The notes below the pieces were generated by a model that worked only from the letters and a program-made list of their open reading frames with translations, did no database searches and was not told the origin of the DNA. A stretch of DNA of 64,000 nucleotides, taken from positions 823,514 through 887,513 of the forward strand of contig LUCM01008319.1 of assembly GCA_008360955.1 (NCBI GenBank), given 5' to 3'. The DNA comes from Fasciolopsis buskii (lineage: Eukaryota > Platyhelminthes > Trematoda > Plagiorchiida > Fasciolidae). The first letter of the stretch is position 1. Every line of letters starts with the position of its first letter. Shown here piece after piece: positions 61,701-64,000 of this stretch. The position numbers were made by a program, and so were the translations under genes.

Positions 61701-63734
61701 GTTGGCCATCTTGATGAACATTGTAACGTCATCATAAAAACATCATTTATTTAAGTAGAAGAAAAGTTCACACAAAGGAGCAGCATGAATTGGTGGCCTG
61801 AATTCCGGAATGATTACAAATGATAACTTTTACCGCGCATAAATGATTTCTTTCAAAAAATAAATTTTTACAAGCAAAAAAGTATCATAGGTGAAAAAAT
61901 GTGCTCTGAAATTGTCAACAACGAAAGTACCAATAATAAAGATTGTAAATCTATTAGAAACATATCGGTTCAGCTAAAACTTTTGTGATTGTTTGTTAAG
62001 AAACGCTTATTACATTTTGGGTTCAACATCAAACCTGTAAGCGTCCATTGCCACCAAGTCAACAAGCAAGAGCATTCAGTCGGATGGAAATCTAATCACA
62101 TATGTGAGATTGATGCCTGTATATCCAGGCCTGTTTGAATGACATTGATTTCACTAGTTTATTCGCAGTCATCTGACTACTTCTTTGACTAGCTTCCAGC
62201 CATACGGAAACAAAATTGCTGAGTCCTGATTCCAAAATGCCCAATTTTGGTTTACCTATATCTGAGCTAATTCTCTATCTCCTGATCGGTATGGCGTTTA
62301 CGTTAGCCCTTCAAAGCTCATTCATTTTACCATTCTAAACTTCGATTATTCAGACAGGAAAAGAAAAAAAGTTAGCTGTTAGAAAGTGAGACATTTGGGT
62401 CTCGTTGTGACTGTGCTGTCGAAAACTATTCACAAATTGGCATAAGCTATCAGATGCCGATTAGCAAGTTTCTAACCAGTATTTAAACTCTTCTGACGGC
62501 GGACAAAAAATAATACAGTGTTTTGACCAAAGCACTGTTAAGGCAGAAAAAACGGTGACAACGACAACAGCGAAATCGATGACTCCGGTAGTGACAGCCA
62601 ACGAAGTGGACAAGATTTTCACCTAAATGATAGTCATCCAAATCCAGTTTTTCTGAAGGAGCACGGAATAAAATAGTTTGGAACTGACTGTGATCTGTTT
62701 CATGTTATTTGGTAGTGTAAGGATGAACCCCTTATTCAGTAGACGCCGTATGCAGTGATTGTTTCAGTCGTAATGTACATAATCCACTAGTATTACACAC
62801 CCAAACTTTAAGAAATCTTATTTCACTCAGACTTCAGATGAACTCTGTCCCGTAAACTACGACTAGCCAGAAACACTGTTGAATTAATTTTTAAGCTACC
62901 GTCCACGCTGCTAACAGTGAGTGGGCGGTTGATCCTCATAAGACAGTCTCAAAACCTTCACTCCGACTGTGAAAAAGAAGGCTTTTCACGATTCAAGCAT
63001 GAACATTATATGAACTTTTTACAAGCTTCAAAGATAAAATTAAATTATCCAGCCCACGCAAAAATCGTTAGCGTTAGGGTACCTCGAATTAAAATATTTG
63101 GATCAGTGCCGTCTCGACCTGACAGAAAGGAGTTCAATAAGTACAACACGCAGTCCTGATTCAACGGATGTTTGACTGACGACAGTCAATTAACTAACAA
63201 TAAAAAACAGTAAAAGGTAGTATTAAACAAGATCCGGTTTCATACAGCCTAAAACATCAAACCCCTTGCTCACAATTCAACTTGCAGTAGATACGGTTCT
63301 TACGTCGATCTGAACCAAGAAAATAATCTATATTTTCACAGTAAAAAGAATATGGATTCGTCAAAACCGTTTTTATTTTCGTTTTGTTCTAATTGGGGGA
63401 GTAGTTCATGCGCTAACAATCAACAGTAACTTAATAATAGCAATCTATTTACGCAAGTAAATGTTTTATTGGAGATAACAAACAAAATTTTAGACACCAC
63501 CTACCTTTGCCTTTGTTATATATAACATCACAGCTTATGCCGATGGGACCAACATCAGCATCTTTCAGCGTTAACCAGCAAAGTAAGCCTGCCTGATCGC
63601 AACGTTTTCCCCACGTATACATGCATCTATAGGAAGAGTGAGCTTTCAGGGGGAACAGAGAGTGGACCTACACAGGTGGGAAAAGATAAGAATGCTGCAG
63701 TAGCCAACACAGTTTAGTGGATAAAACAAACTTG
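58701..63734. other. Stretch without a recognisable gene
   Basis: No gene is recognised over about 5 kb. Notable small items are a 20-bp palindrome with GG centre at 60001-60020 (CTGCACATA/TATGTGCAG) and a near-repeat TTCACTSTAGTCAATC at about 60304 and 60480 flanking a segment with weak tRNA-like boxes. Confidence 0.4.
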
Positions 63735-64000
63735 TCAATCACTCATAACACGATCCCCCATTGTGCACGGTTCACTACCATATTCACAAGTGCCTCCAGC
63801 CAGTTCGTTGACGAGTCTTTCGGACCCAAACCATGAAGACGTGAGACACCTAATCCACCTAAGTTCGCTGTGCATTTTCTCATTCCACCTTGCCATGTCA
63901 TTTGCTGGCCTCCACATGGTTTCTTCCATTCGTTGGGAGGAGCAAAAATAGGGCACGGTATGGTAGATGAGTGTTCGCCATATCCAACACCTGACCCAAC
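63735..64000 (-). other. Unclassified open frame at window edge, possibly repeat-derived
   Basis: A 73-codon - frame starting near 63956 has an unusual Trp/Glu/Met/Arg-rich composition (MARWNEKMHSELRWIRC, ELAGGTCEYGSEPC) and higher G+C than the neighbouring DNA. The whole segment to the window end looks different in texture from the AT-rich flank, as expected for part of a transposable element or a conserved exon continuing outside. I cannot name it. Confidence 0.25.

Noticed and set aside
63525..63565. A YADG-like peptide recalling a reverse transcriptase YADD box
   Set aside because: No flanking RT motifs in any frame.
1..64000. CRISPR arrays, operons, rRNA genes
   Set aside because: No regularly spaced repeats, no polycistronic coding runs and no rRNA-like conserved text were seen; the sequence is eukaryotic in texture.

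Overview
The window reads as nuclear DNA of a metazoan, most likely a flatworm and probably a digenean fluke. It is AT-rich, has no dense runs of genes or operons, carries a decayed gypsy-type LTR retrotransposon of the sort common in flukes and tapeworms, and contains many degraded tRNA-derived SINEs. One SINE family has a hammerhead-ribozyme body like the schistosome SM-alpha elements. The taxonomic call is inference from repeat types; no conserved protein fixes the species.

Layout. From 1 to 11.8 kb I recognise no gene; the stretch holds a 173-bp foldback element (6985-7157), a short (TA)n tract and a long purine-rich stretch (9.6-11.75 kb) that may be a decayed coding strand. From 11.83 to 13.92 kb lies the one clearly recognisable protein-coding relic, a broken gypsy gag-protease-reverse transcriptase segment in + orientation. 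A tRNA-Val-like SINE follows at 14.89 kb, then simple repeats at 15.6-16.2 kb and 18.5 kb. From about 22 to 54 kb the visible structure is scattered repeats: at least four, probably five, copies of the hammerhead SINE (25.6, 28.0, 38.0, 50.7, 51.3 kb), three copies of a second unnamed repeat (22.97, 36.3, 54.04 kb), a 93-bp insertion flanked by a perfect 16-bp target-site duplication (45.07-45.20 kb), and several palindromes.

Possible host genes are limited to open reading frames with plausible splice signals. The best are a chain of three phase-compatible exons on the - strand (55.18-56.96 kb), a possible terminal exon with a poly(A) signal on the - strand (41.04-41.52 kb), and single candidate exons on the + strand at 21.4, 27.0, 32.1 and 33.4 kb. 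None has a recognisable domain. Open frames of 60-150 codons are frequent here by chance, so all of these carry low confidence. The safest reading is that most of the window is intronic or intergenic DNA shaped by old retroposition, with non-autonomous ribozyme-bearing elements as its most distinctive content.
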